In this document: positions 18,310-27,464 of the stretch, one piece after another
Layout of the letters: the number at the start of each line of letters is the position of its first letter
Numbering within the stretch: position 1 is the first letter of the stretch
Assembly (NCBI RefSeq): GCF_049331405.1
Contig: NZ_CP186274.1
Coordinates: 1,736,001-1,800,000 of the forward strand
Source: PoT sp049331405
GTDB taxonomy: Bacteria > Planctomycetota > Planctomycetia > Isosphaerales > Isosphaeraceae
DNA: 64,000 nt
Direction of reading: 5' to 3'
Notes under the pieces: generated by a model
Database searches by the model: none
What the model was told of the DNA's origin: nothing
What the model saw: the letters and a program-made list of their open reading frames with translations, nothing else
Position numbers and translations under genes: made by a program

Positions 18310-18765
18310 CTAAACCCTGGCCGGACAGACAGTTTCGATCGCTTCCTTCCTTCTCGGCAGGGGCCTCCGTTCGGAGGCGAGGCCTCGGTCGACGCGCCAG
18401 GCCTGGGGGCGTCGCGAAGGCTCGTGGTTCGCGTCGGGTTGGCCGAAGGCGGCGAAGCGTTGGAGGTGGGACCAGAAGGGGTCGGCGACGGCCCTGGCGA
18501 TCGCTTCGACCCCCTTGGCCTCGAAGTAGCAGCCGATCCCCTCGCAGATCAGGTCTGCCGCTTCGTCGAGGTCGCGGCAGGCCACGATCGTGCCGTCCAG
18601 GTCGCAGAGCTCCACCAGCAAGGCCGGGCCTTCCAGCTGCATCGCCCACGCCACGAGCCATTTGGACTCGGGAGACTCGCTCACGAAAAGTTTGCCTCCG
18701 CGAATCACGACGCCCACGTTCGGTTGTCGGTCGACAATTCTGGCCCTGAGCCACTCGAGGATCAT
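18310..18765 (-). CDS. Conserved-looking hypothetical protein
   Basis: A 151-aa protein starting at ATG 18765. The first 100 residues look like a compact alpha/beta domain with mainly hydrophobic strands (VGVVIRGGKLFVSES, LLVELCDLDGTIVACRDLDE); the last 35 residues are basic and probably disordered. No signal peptide or membrane segment. The family is not recognised. It is a lone minus-strand gene followed by a hairpin with a T run on the opposite strand. Confidence 0.5.
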   Translation of the reverse strand: MILEWLRARIVDRQPNVGVVIRGGKLFVSESPESKWLVAWAMQLEGPALLVELCDLDGTIVACRDLDEAADLICEGIGCYFEAKGVEAIARAVADPFWSHLQRFAAFGQPDANHEPSRRPQAWRVDRGLASERRPLPRRKEAIETVCPARV

Positions 18766-19290
18766 GCGCGAAGCTCCTCACCCAACTCGAATTCGACCTG
18801 GATATTCGTCCACCTGTTCAGGCGATCGGAGTATAGCTTACGTATCGGGTGTACAGGTAGAGAAATCCTCCGGAAATCCGAAACGGATCGAGCCGGAGCA
18901 CATCCGGATGCCGCATCGAATTACGGAGGAATGACTTGGGGCGGACTGTCCCCGAAGGGCGACGCGCGAAGTGTCCCAGGTTCTCCGAGATCGGAGCCTG
19001 GCAGGAGGTGGCCGGAGGCATCTCGCTTGGCGCTCATACCGGCCTTTTCTCGGTGCGCAGGATTTTGCGCGAGCAACTCGTGATCCCTGGGGCGAAATTG
19101 CAGGAGTGTGCGGATCACATCGGCGAGCATGGATTCGTGAAGCATGCACGCCTGGAGATCGCTTTATTGATCGTCGGCAAGCGGATTCGAGCTTATGAAG
19201 CTGCTCGCATGGCCTGATCCGGCGGGTTGGTCGGTCGGGAGTTCGGCCGGGGGTTGGCGTGGGGGTGGGGCGATGGGCGGGTCGGTCGGG
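18766..19290. other. Intergenic, no supported gene
   Basis: Both strands have short open frames, but none has a recognisable family, a consistent ribosome site or typical codon use. The frame 18936-19217 (+) has a protein-like C-terminal part (ARLEIALLIVGKRIRAYEAA), so a decayed gene remnant is possible. Confidence 0.3.
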
Positions 19291-20058
19291 TCAGTCGTTC
19301 GAGTTGCTCGTGCGGATGGCGGAGCAAGTGGGGCAGATCCGGTAGACGATCTGGAGGTTGGCGCAGTGGGGCCCCCATAGGTTGCGGGCCTCGGCGCGGG
19401 CTTCGCGGAAGATGGCGAATGTCCGCAGCGACGAGGCCTCGTGGTGGCTCGGGCATTCGGGGTCGGGGCAGTCCTCGGCCGGAGGGGCCTGGTCGAAGGG
19501 GTGGGCGAAGTCGTCGCCCGCGTAAGCCTCGGCGATGTCTTGCCCGAAGATGTCCTGCGCTTCCTGGCGCTCGATGGGTCGGGTCGGTGCGGCGTGCTCG
19601 CCGGCCGAGAGGGCATCGAGGCCGAAGACGCCGGCGTAGAAGAAGGCGTGCTCGGGGTCGCTCGGGTCGAACTCCCATTCCGCCAGCGTCAGGGGGGCGG
19701 CGAGGATGTGCCCGGGGTAGCCCTCATAGGGGAAGTCCTCCCAGGCTTTCGACTCGGCCTGGTGGAGGATCTTGACCTCGCGGTCGGAGACGACCCGATA
19801 GCCGAGGTCGCAGGCCCCGTAGCGGATCGCGCAGAGGAGAGGGAGCCAGCGGACGCCCGGGATCGAGACGCCGACCGCCGGGTCGTCGGTGTTCAGGCGG
19901 AGGAGCAGGTGGACCGGCGGCTGATCCGGGGCCGCCGACAGGCCCTCGTAGTCGGCCGATCCGCCGAACGTGTGGCCGAAGAGGGAGTCGTGCCCACGCT
20001 TGTCGCGCCTGCCTCGAAATACCCGCATGCTGGCCTGGTGGAAGAATTCCAGGTACAT
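19291..20058 (-). CDS. Hypothetical protein with C-terminal CxxC
   Basis: A 255-aa protein starting at ATG 20058, chosen over the longer frame to 20100 because GGGAGA lies just upstream. Residues 1-150 form a mixed alpha/beta domain (MYLEFFHQASMRVFRGRRDK at the start; a strand-rich part around VHLLLRLNTDDPAVGVSIPG). The C-terminal quarter has cysteine pairs (DCPDPECPSHH, then RICPTCSAI) that resemble a small zinc-binding site. No membrane segment. Family not recognised; stands alone on the minus strand. Confidence 0.55.
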   Translation of the reverse strand: MYLEFFHQASMRVFRGRRDKRGHDSLFGHTFGGSADYEGLSAAPDQPPVHLLLRLNTDDPAVGVSIPGVRWLPLLCAIRYGACDLGYRVVSDREVKILHQAESKAWEDFPYEGYPGHILAAPLTLAEWEFDPSDPEHAFFYAGVFGLDALSAGEHAAPTRPIERQEAQDIFGQDIAEAYAGDDFAHPFDQAPPAEDCPDPECPSHHEASSLRTFAIFREARAEARNLWGPHCANLQIVYRICPTCSAIRTSNSND

Positions 20059-20265
20059 CGCGATCTCCCGTAGGGCAGGAAATGCCGCGGCTTCGACCAA
20101 GCGATCTAGCCTAACTCAAAAGTGGGGCGTCGTCAGCCTCGCATCGAGCGGTGTGCCCGAGATCGCTATACAGCCGGGCTCGCTCCCATCCAGGGACCGG
20201 GCGAGTGCGAGGCGACCGCCCGGCGCCGCGGTCGAGAGGGCCCGCCCGGGGCGACGAGATGAGGG

Positions 20266-20664
20266 TCAGTCCGCGCGGTTCGAGTCGGCCGGGATGCCCT
20301 CGCTTCGCCATTCGACGATGAACGAGCCGGGCTCCCCCGCCTCGATCCGACGGAGCCGGATGGGGAGCGAGAAGGCGTCGTCGATGGTCAGGCGATAGGG
20401 CTCATCCAGGCGCAGCAGTTGGAAGCCCTCGACGTCGTCCGTGGCCTCGACGCGGAGCGTGCCGGCGTAGGAGCGGGAGTCGGGCGAGGTTGAGGCCGTC
20501 GTGGTCACGGTCGCTATCGGCGTCGGAGGCAGGCTGACGGGTTGGTCGTACTCCGTCCAGGCCTCCATGTCGACGTAGATGCCGGACCCTCTCGCGAGGA
20601 CCTCACCCGCGAACGTCGAGATCCGTCCCGAATACGGCTTGAGGGGCACTGCGCAGGCCTCCAC
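20266..20664 (-). CDS. Hypothetical protein, start uncertain
   Basis: A 132-codon frame with a GTG start at 20664; the frame stays open about 50 bp further upstream without a better start. It is beta-rich (LRVEATDDVEGFQLLRLDEP) and ends near a short polar tail. A nine-G run at about 20730-20738 lies just upstream, so a frameshift that hides the true 5' end is possible. Family not recognised. Confidence 0.4.
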   Translation of the reverse strand: MEACAVPLKPYSGRISTFAGEVLARGSGIYVDMEAWTEYDQPVSLPPTPIATVTTTASTSPDSRSYAGTLRVEATDDVEGFQLLRLDEPYRLTIDDAFSLPIRLRRIEAGEPGSFIVEWRSEGIPADSNRAD

Positions 20665-21078
20665 CTCGGGGGATGCCCGCGGCGTCTCGAAGTCGCGGCG
20701 ACGTTCATCCGGCCGAGGTCACGGCAGGGTTGGGGGGGGGAATCGGCGCGCCGCGAAGGTGTCTCGGGGATTCGCTCGATCCGTCGTTACCGACGCGGTT
20801 CGAGGTCCCGGTCCCGTGGCGGCGTCGCGCACGCCCGCATTTTGCCAGGAGGCCGTCTTCGCGTAAACTCCAAGCGGAAGGAGATGCTGCCGGGCCGGCC
20901 CTCGAAACCATCCGCTCGATGCGCCGCCACGATCGCCATCGGGACGTCCGAGGGGGCCAGGCCCATAAGATTTGGTGGCGGGCCGCGAAGGACTACCCGA
21001 GACACCCCGATCGGCGCAAAGGGCGATTGGGCGTCGGCGGAATGGAGGTTTCACCGATGGGGAATACGGGGTCTGACC
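20665..21078. other. Intergenic, no supported gene
   Basis: Contains a run of nine G residues at about 20730 and scattered short frames on both strands, none convincing. Possible 5' remnant of the minus-strand gene at 20266-20664. Confidence 0.3.
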
Positions 21079-21488
21079 ATGGATGACCAGACGAGCAGGC
21101 GGATCGGAATGATCATCCTGTATGGATACATGACGATCTGGTTTGGGCTCGGCATGCAGGGCTCATCATCGGTCCGAGGGGCGACCTGGCGGCGACGAGA
21201 CGTAACCAGGCCCCCGGGGTCATCCTGACCAACGCCTCGTTCGTCATCGTCATGGTGACGACGAGTTGGCTGGTGTCCGGCTCCTGGAAGGCTATGCAGG
21301 TCCTGTGTCTTATGGTTCTTCCGGTCTCTCTCATTTCTTACGTGAATATCAAGTACGTCAAGCTGTGTATTGTGTGCGGGCACTTCTCGTACGATAACGC
21401 CTGGACCGGTTGCATGACGAGCTGTCGTAAATGCGGCGCCAAGTTGGACGTCGACAAGCCCGATCGAGGCGATTCATCGCTCGAGTGA
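21079..21488 (+). pseudogene. Zinc-ribbon membrane protein, one frameshift
   Basis: Starts at ATG 21079 (MDDQTSRRIGMIILYGYMTI) and runs into a stop at about 21228. Adding one G to the GGG at 21159-21161 continues the frame (GLIIGPRGDLAATRRNQAPG) to the stop at 21486-21488. The repaired 136-aa protein has three hydrophobic segments and a C-terminal zinc ribbon (CIVCGHF ... CRKCGAKL). It is a paralogue of the gene at 24178-24588: both share the layout SLI(S/A)Y(V/L)N(I/L)K before the ribbon and end near SLE. Either a recent pseudogene or a run-length sequencing error. Confidence 0.65.
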
Positions 21489-21746
21489 CTCGAGGCCGAG
21501 GTCTTCGTGGACTTACGACTGATTCAGGCGGATTCGGGATATCAGGGCCGTTTGGATCGGTCGAGAAAGGCTTCCGGGTCAGGTGTGATTGAGCGTCATA
21601 TAAATAAAATTTTTAGATTTCTTATTTATAGACGCGGTTGACGTAAATCTCGGCGCCGGGGAGGGAGCAATGCAGACGCAGGATCGCCTCGTCGCCGAGC
21701 CTCGCGGCATTGCCTTCGGGCATGGGAAGTTCGGCTTGGTCCTGGC

Positions 21747-22574
21747 ATGGGGTGCATGATGCGGAATGCTGCAATGCGACCATCGCGCCGATGGTCGCCT
21801 CGTCGGCTCAGGCTCAGCGTCCGAGGCCTCATGCTCTTCGCCTGCATGGTCGGCGGGGGCGTCGGCTGGATCGGGCATCGGGGCTACGTGCGGCGACACG
21901 CCGCCGAAGCGGTCGTCCGACGCGGGGGTCAGGTCTTATATGATCATCCTGACGCATGGTCACGGAATCCTCGCCGCCGATTCCCGGGTTCCGCGTTGTT
22001 CCGGAGCTTCTACGACGGCCGCTCCGAGAGCGTCTCCGGCATCTGGTTTCCCAGGGACATGAGAGTGGATCGGCGTGCGCGCCTCGAGGCCCTCACGAAC
22101 CTCACTCGGCTGCGGGTGCTGCATGCGCCGGGGGTCGAGTTGACGGACGGCGAGCTGATCGCCATCTCCGACCTGGGACGTCTCAGCGACCTCGACCTCG
22201 AAGGGACCGGGATCGACGATTCAGGCCTCGCTCGCCTGGCCGGCCTCGTCCAGCTTCGCAGCTTGAACCTGGCGGGGGCGGACGTCACCGACGCCGGGCT
22301 CGTCCATCTCGGCCGGCTCAAACGGCTCGCCGTGCTGGATCTCTCGGGGACGCATGTGACCGACGCTGGGCTGATCATCCTTGCCAGGCTGCCCTGCCTG
22401 AGGTCGTTGACCCTGCATTCGACCGACGTTTCCTTCGAGGGCTTGCGATCGCTCGGCCGATTCCCGAGCCTGCGCTCCTTGGAAATCCATTCCGGGAATC
22501 TCGGGGAGGAGGAGGTCGCCAGGCTCAGGATGGCCTTCCCGTCGCTCGAGATCAACGCGAGTCCTCTGTTCTAA
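21747..22574 (+). CDS. Membrane-anchored leucine-rich repeat protein
   Basis: A 275-aa protein with one N-terminal membrane helix at about residues 25-45 (GLMLFACMVGGGVGWIGHRG), a linker including RRGGQVLYD, a phrase typical of planctomycete LRR anchors, and about six LRRs of 23-25 residues (for example LAGLVQLRSLNLAGADVTDA). The repeats are of the TDAGL type also seen in the kinase-LRR protein at 39558-42137. It probably presents the LRR domain outside the cytoplasmic membrane for protein binding. The first ATG is used; ATGs a few codons later are alternatives. Confidence 0.75.
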   Translation: MGCMMRNAAMRPSRRWSPRRLRLSVRGLMLFACMVGGGVGWIGHRGYVRRHAAEAVVRRGGQVLYDHPDAWSRNPRRRFPGSALFRSFYDGRSESVSGIWFPRDMRVDRRARLEALTNLTRLRVLHAPGVELTDGELIAISDLGRLSDLDLEGTGIDDSGLARLAGLVQLRSLNLAGADVTDAGLVHLGRLKRLAVLDLSGTHVTDAGLIILARLPCLRSLTLHSTDVSFEGLRSLGRFPSLRSLEIHSGNLGEEEVARLRMAFPSLEINASPLF

Positions 22575-22693
22575 AAAGCTCTGACAAAACCTCTGATTGG
22601 CATCGGATTAACGCCGTGGCTCTGGACAACGCCAGCCGGCTCGCCTAATCTTGGCTCATCCTCGGACTGTCGTCAGACCTCAGAGAGACTACC

Positions 22694-23917
22694 ATGATCC
22701 GGCTCATGCGACGCGCGGTATGGATGCTGGCGATTCTGGTTTCGCCCTCACTCTGCGCGGCGGTGGATGATCGGCCGGAAGAGACGTTGGCTTCGCTCAA
22801 GAAGGATCTGGTTGCGGCGTCGGAAGAGCTGGAGAGTCGGCGAAAGCCGGGGACGAACGAGGCCGAGCAGAAAAAGGCCCTCGATCGCTTCTACGAGACG
22901 GCCGCCGACCTCGGTCGCCGCGCCATGGTCATCGTCAAGAGACGTCCTGATGCGCCCGACGCCGTCGAGGCCTTGATATGGGCCCGTAAGGTGGGGGCGG
23001 AGGGCAATGCAGAGTTCGCTGGCGTTGTTTATGACTTTGTGGCCGAGAATTATCTCGACTCCGAGGCGATCCCGCCATTCTTCCGCCTCGCCTGGGTCGA
23101 TGCCGTCAAGAGCCCCCAGGTCGAGACTTGTCTCCGCGCCGCGGTCGAGCGAAGCAAGAACGCCAAGGTGCGTGCTCTTTGCTGCTTCAGTCTGGGTCGG
23201 TGCTATCAGGAGCTTGCCTCGACCGCGCGAGATCTCAACGATCCCGTCCGTCGCGTGATCCGCGAAGGGATTCTCGACCGCTTCGGGATGGTCGTGATCC
23301 GGCGACTCCGCTCCCTCAATCCCGAGAAGCTCACTCGCGAGGCCGAGGCGTGTTTCGATCGCACGATCAAGGAGTTCGGCGATCAGCGACCCTTGGGCTC
23401 GTTCTTCCCGCCGCTGGGAGAGCAGGCCGAGGGGATGCTTTTCCTGCTGCATCACCTCGGCATCGGCTGCACCGCGCCCGAGATCGAGGGGGAGGACATC
23501 GACGGCAAGCCGATGAAACTCTCCGACTACCGGGGCAAAGTCGTCATGGTCTCGTTCTGGGCGACCTGGTGCATTCCGTGCATGGAACAAGTGCCTCACG
23601 AGAAAGCCCTGGTCGAGAGGATGAAGGGCCGGCCGTTTGTCCTGATCGGCGTCAACGGCGACAACGACCGCGAGCAAGCGAAAACGTTCTCCGTCAGGGA
23701 GGGTGTCAACTGGCGATCCTTCTGGCCCGGCGGCTCGAAGCAAGGAATACCCCTGGAGTGGGGCATCAGCCTCTGGCCAACCTTCTACGTGATCGACGCC
23801 AACGGGGTGATTCGCGACGACGGCCTTGTTTACTTCGATGAAATCTATGGGCGTAAGACACCCGACAAGATGATCGAGGGCCTGGTTGCGGAAGTGGAAA
23901 AGGCAGCGAAGCGGTAA
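22694..23917 (+). CDS. Secreted TlpA-family thioredoxin-like protein
   Basis: A 407-aa protein with a signal peptide (residues 1-24, RRAVWMLAILVSPSLCAAVD), a long helical TPR-like region (30-250), and a C-terminal TlpA/ResA domain from about 265. The active site is WCIPC, with cysteines at residues 293 and 296, preceded by the canonical VVMVSFWATW. A cis-proline region follows (LWPTFYVIDANGVI). Such proteins reduce disulfides outside the cytoplasm, for example in cytochrome maturation; the helical N-terminal extension is common in planctomycetes. Stands alone on the plus strand. Confidence 0.85.
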   Translation: MIRLMRRAVWMLAILVSPSLCAAVDDRPEETLASLKKDLVAASEELESRRKPGTNEAEQKKALDRFYETAADLGRRAMVIVKRRPDAPDAVEALIWARKVGAEGNAEFAGVVYDFVAENYLDSEAIPPFFRLAWVDAVKSPQVETCLRAAVERSKNAKVRALCCFSLGRCYQELASTARDLNDPVRRVIREGILDRFGMVVIRRLRSLNPEKLTREAEACFDRTIKEFGDQRPLGSFFPPLGEQAEGMLFLLHHLGIGCTAPEIEGEDIDGKPMKLSDYRGKVVMVSFWATWCIPCMEQVPHEKALVERMKGRPFVLIGVNGDNDREQAKTFSVREGVNWRSFWPGGSKQGIPLEWGISLWPTFYVIDANGVIRDDGLVYFDEIYGRKTPDKMIEGLVAEVEKAAKR

Positions 23918-24054
23918 AAGCTTGGCTTCCGGGTGAACCGAATTCACGCCGTTCGGGCTCGAGAGGGGAACCGTGGACGCAGCGAGTTTTCATTCTTGGA
24001 AACTGGAGCGCCTAGCGTTCTGATTGCTTACAGGCAATGATAGAATCATAATTT

Positions 24055-24177
24055 TTATATGAAATCTTGGTAGAGCATACGGAAGCAAATCACACCGGCT
24101 GCCAGCGTCGTCCAGGCATCGATGATGACGCCGAGCCGATCGAATGAATCGAAATCAGACGCGAGGTAGGCGTTGCG
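24055..24177 (-). pseudogene. C-terminal remnant of an IS5-like transposase
   Basis: The minus-strand frame ending at TAA 24055 reads RNAYLASDFDSFDRLGVI then DAWTTLAAGVICFRML. This resembles the IS5-family C-terminus, typically RNRRLAKDFE followed by a hydrophobic helix and RR. No inverted repeats or other transposase parts were seen. It abuts the start of the intact zinc-ribbon gene at 24178. The family call is by pattern only. Confidence 0.4.
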
Positions 24178-24588
24178 ATGAAACAGCAAGCTCTCGATCG
24201 ACTCGACACGTTCGTGACGACGGCGTTCGTCCTGACGTGGATCGCCCTGATGATTGGTACGGTCGTCGCCAATAGGACGATGGGCGTGGAGGCGAAGCGA
24301 AGGTGGTTCCCCCGGTATGTCATCCTGGGGAGTGTGCTGTTCGTCTTTTTCGCCACGACCTTGTCCGTGATCAATCGGCCATCCTGGTCGACCCTGAGCA
24401 TCTTGCTCTTCCTGGTCCCGGCCTGCAGCCTGATCGCCTACCTGAACCTCAAATTGACGAGATTCTGCGAGGGATGTGGGGCAACGGTTTTCAATCAGAA
24501 CGGATTCGTGCCGCTGAATTTCTGCCCGAAGTGCGGGGCCAAGCTCGTCGGCCCCAAGGTCCTTGAGGGAGACAACTCGCTCGAATGA
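24178..24588 (+). CDS. Zinc-ribbon membrane protein
   Basis: A 136-aa protein with three hydrophobic segments (about residues 14-32, 47-63, 72-92) and a C-terminal zinc ribbon with CEGCGAT and CPKCGAKL. GAGGTAGG precedes ATG 24178. It is the intact paralogue of the frameshifted gene at 21079-21488: same size, layout and ending. The ribbon would lie on one side of the membrane. The function is unknown. The pair flanks the LRR and thioredoxin genes, suggesting a local duplication. Confidence 0.65.
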   Translation: MKQQALDRLDTFVTTAFVLTWIALMIGTVVANRTMGVEAKRRWFPRYVILGSVLFVFFATTLSVINRPSWSTLSILLFLVPACSLIAYLNLKLTRFCEGCGATVFNQNGFVPLNFCPKCGAKLVGPKVLEGDNSLE

Positions 24589-24680
24589 GGACCCGGGCGC
24601 GCCCCACACGGGTGCGCATCGACCCCGCCGAGGCTCCTCGAGAATCGCGACGATCCGCATTGACGGATCCGGCCGGATCG

Positions 24681-24718
24681 CTAGATTTGCCCTACCAAAT
24701 TTGGGGGACCAAATCTGG
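24681..24718 (+). promoter_or_regulatory. Three operator-like half-palindromes before blaI-like gene
   Basis: CTAGATTTGC (24681), the palindrome CCAAATTTGG (24695-24704) and CCAAATCTGG (24709-24718) begin exactly 14 bp apart. Such phased dyads upstream of a BlaI-type repressor gene are the expected layout of its own operator, although the sequence differs from the classic BlaI box. Confidence 0.5.
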
Positions 24719-24781
24719 CGAGGCCGAACACGACGGATGCCGCAAGGACGCGACGCACGACGAGCCGACAGGAGGTCGACG

Positions 24782-25165
24782 ATGGAGAAGCCGCCGGCGA
24801 GGGACCTCACCGAGCGAGAGCTCGAGGTCATGCACCAGTTCTGGACGCACGGGCCGGCGACCGCCGCCGAGGCCCGCGACAGGCTCGCGGCGGCGGGGGT
24901 CGACCTCGCCTACGTGACGATCGCCAACGTCGCCAGGGGACTGCTGGAGAAGGGGTTCCTGCGGCAGACGAACGCCGAACGCCCCTTCGTCTACGAGGCC
25001 GTCCGCACCTTCGAGGACGTCTCCGGCCGGCTCCTGGGCGACCTCATCAGGCGCGTCTTCCGGGGCTCGCGGTCGGAGCTGCTCTGCCGGCTCGCCGATC
25101 AGCGCAGGCTCTCGGACGAGGAGCGGGCGGTGCTCGAGCACATCCTCCAGGAGGCCGGGGCATGA
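24782..25165 (+). CDS. blaI: BlaI/MecI/CopY-family repressor
   Basis: A 127-aa protein starting at ATG 24782. Residues 8-75 form the family's winged helix: LTERELEVMHQFWTHGPATA, then a recognition segment VTIANVARGLLEKGFL and the wing with FVYEAV. The C-terminal helices would form the dimer. In the known family the repressor is cut or released after the M56 sensor peptidase is activated; here the sensor gene overlaps it by ATGA (25162-25165). It likely represses the pair by binding the phased repeats at 24681-24718. The inducer need not be a beta-lactam. Confidence 0.85.
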   Translation: MEKPPARDLTERELEVMHQFWTHGPATAAEARDRLAAAGVDLAYVTIANVARGLLEKGFLRQTNAERPFVYEAVRTFEDVSGRLLGDLIRRVFRGSRSELLCRLADQRRLSDEERAVLEHILQEAGA

Positions 25166-27315
25166 ACGACCTCGGACTCGCCCTGGCCTGGCTCGCCTTC
25201 CGGGTCGCCTGCCTGCTTGCGCCCGCCCTCTTGCTGCAAGGCCTGGCCTCGCGTCGAGGGCCCGCCTGCGGCGCCAGGGTCGCGACCTGGAGCCTGACAT
25301 TGGCGGCGGGCCTCGGCGTCGTCGCCTGCTTCGGGGGGCTCGACCCGGGCCGATGGACGACGCGTCGGGAGCCCCGACGGGCCCCGGTCGTCGCGACGAA
25401 TCAGCGAGCCGTCAAGACTGTCGATTCGGGACGTGCTCACGAAACAAAGGGTTGGTCGATGGCCCTCGGGTTGCCGAAGGCCTGGGAGCGGATCGGCCGC
25501 GCGAGGGCGCCGGTGGTGATTGCCGGGCGCTGGGGCAGGGGGCTCGCCCTCGCGGCGCTCGCCTGCATCGGGCTCGGGCTCTCGCGGCTCGCGCTCGGTC
25601 TCTGGGCGATCCGGGTCTGCCGGATCCGCGGGGGAGGCGTCGACGACCCGGCCCTGCTGCGACTCGTCGAGGAGCTTCGCGGTGCGATGGGATGCCGACG
25701 CCCCGTGCGGGTGCTCGAGGTCCCGGACCTCGCGACGCCGGCGACCGCGGGATGGCTCCGGCCGTTGCTGCTGCTGCCGCCGGGCTGGAGGGGCTGGGCA
25801 CCCTCGGAGCGGCGGGCGGTGGTCGCGCATGAATTAGCTCATGTGATCAGGAATGACTATGCGGCGGGCCTGATGGCGAAATTCGCCGTGGCCCTGAACT
25901 GCCAGCACCCGCTGGTCCGCCGGATGGCGGCCCGGCTGCACATGGAGCAGGAGTTGGCGGCCGACGCCCTCGGGGCGCGGTTCGCCGGCGGGCGTGCGAG
26001 CTACCTGCTCGCCCTCTCGAGGCTCGCCCTCGAGCAGGACGCACGCCCGACGATCTGGCCGGCGAGGGCATTCCTCCCGGCGCGAGGCACACTGATCAGG
26101 AGGATCGCGATGCTGAAGGACACGACCGTGACGGACGGGATCGCGCGGGACTGGTCGAGGGCGAGGCGTTACGCGGCGGCCCTGGGCCTGCTCGCCCTCG
26201 CGGCCTGCCTGGCCTGCTGGAAGGCCCCCGCGAGGGCCGCGGACACCGCGACCGGCTCCGCCCCCGCGAAGTCGCTGCTCCAGCCGCTTGAATTGCGGTT
26301 CCTCCCCCCCAAATCCACGGGCGTCGTCGCCGTCCGCCCCGCCGCCCTCGCGGGTCGCAAGGGGATGGAGACGCTGACCTCCATGCTCATCGCTCTCAAC
26401 GCTAACGATTTGGATCATCTCATCAAGGAATTGAAGATCGACACGGCGAATCCCGGCTATGTCGAGATCCGCTGCGAGGATATCGAGTCGGTCGTCGCGG
26501 CCTTCGATATCGGTGTCGCGGCCGGAGGCCAGAAGCGGCCCGACGGCCAGAAGCTGCACACGATGATCTTCGGCGGCGTGACCGTGCGGGCGGTCAAGCC
26601 GTTCGACTGGCCCGACTTCTTCGCCCAGCGCAACCTCGACCTCGACGAGATCAAGGTCCCCGGCGGCTCATATTACAAGATCCGGGATCCGAAGAAGTCC
26701 GAGTTGTTCATGGGTTGTTGCCTCTACCTGCCCGACGATCGCACTCTCGTCTTCGAGGACGAGGAGACCATCCGCGGCTGGGTCGGTCGCGACGACTTGC
26801 CCGTTCCCGACTATGTGCGCGGCGACGATTGGAAGCGGGCCTCTCGCGGCGTGTTCGCCGTCGCGCTGGACAACCGCGAAGATTCGCTGGCGAAGGACTT
26901 CGACCTCGGCCGACCCGACGATGCGATGGTCCTCCCGATGTTCCGCGGGGTCGACCGCTGGGTCCTGAGCGTCCCCGCGACCGACGACATCTCGCCGCAC
27001 GCCGAGGCCGTCGTCCGCGACGCCCGCTCGGCGGTCCTCCTCGTCCGCGAGGTCGAGCACCTCGTCAAGATCGGTCGCACGGCGCTGGCCCTGACCACCC
27101 CCCTCATCGGCGAGCGGGCCCGGGCCAGCCGCTTCGCCGATCGCATCCTGGAGAACCTGAAGATCGTCCGGGCCAACCGCACGATCCTCCTCGACTCCCC
27201 CCAGTCGGGCACCTTCGCCGAGGTCGGCGCCATGCTCTCCCACGTCGTCGCCGACGCCACCGCCAGGGCCAAGGCCCAGACCGCCTCCGCCTCCCCCAAG
27301 GCCGAGCGGCGATAA
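25162..27315 (+). CDS. M56 (BlaR1/MecR1-like) membrane peptidase sensor
   Basis: A 717-aa protein. Hydrophobic segments near residues 5-30, 42-60, 125-150 and 335-355 flank a cytoplasmic zinc peptidase with HELAH at 223-227 and the downstream glutamate in MEQELAADALG. After the last membrane segment (residues about 335-355) comes a 350-aa extracytoplasmic domain beginning PLELRFLPP. This sensor domain is not the penicillin-binding domain of BlaR1; I see no SxxK in the right context. It is homologous to the separate secreted protein at 27465-28667. It forms an operon with the BlaI-like gene. Confidence 0.8.
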   Translation: MNDLGLALAWLAFRVACLLAPALLLQGLASRRGPACGARVATWSLTLAAGLGVVACFGGLDPGRWTTRREPRRAPVVATNQRAVKTVDSGRAHETKGWSMALGLPKAWERIGRARAPVVIAGRWGRGLALAALACIGLGLSRLALGLWAIRVCRIRGGGVDDPALLRLVEELRGAMGCRRPVRVLEVPDLATPATAGWLRPLLLLPPGWRGWAPSERRAVVAHELAHVIRNDYAAGLMAKFAVALNCQHPLVRRMAARLHMEQELAADALGARFAGGRASYLLALSRLALEQDARPTIWPARAFLPARGTLIRRIAMLKDTTVTDGIARDWSRARRYAAALGLLALAACLACWKAPARAADTATGSAPAKSLLQPLELRFLPPKSTGVVAVRPAALAGRKGMETLTSMLIALNANDLDHLIKELKIDTANPGYVEIRCEDIESVVAAFDIGVAAGGQKRPDGQKLHTMIFGGVTVRAVKPFDWPDFFAQRNLDLDEIKVPGGSYYKIRDPKKSELFMGCCLYLPDDRTLVFEDEETIRGWVGRDDLPVPDYVRGDDWKRASRGVFAVALDNREDSLAKDFDLGRPDDAMVLPMFRGVDRWVLSVPATDDISPHAEAVVRDARSAVLLVREVEHLVKIGRTALALTTPLIGERARASRFADRILENLKIVRANRTILLDSPQSGTFAEVGAMLSHVVADATARAKAQTASASPKAERR

Positions 27316-27464
27316 CTCGCTTGAGGGCCTGGATTCGGCCCGCCGCGTCAACCTCCCCCCCATCATTCGCGGGTGAGTCGGCTCCTCGGGGAGCAGGAGC
27401 CGACGCCCAATCGTCCTGCCGGCTCGATTCGCCGTGGACCTGGGATAGGAGGAGTAGCAAGGCT

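Noticed and set aside
18103..19083. A 326-codon plus-strand frame
   Set aside because: It crosses a strong terminator hairpin and opposes the better minus-strand gene 18310-18765.
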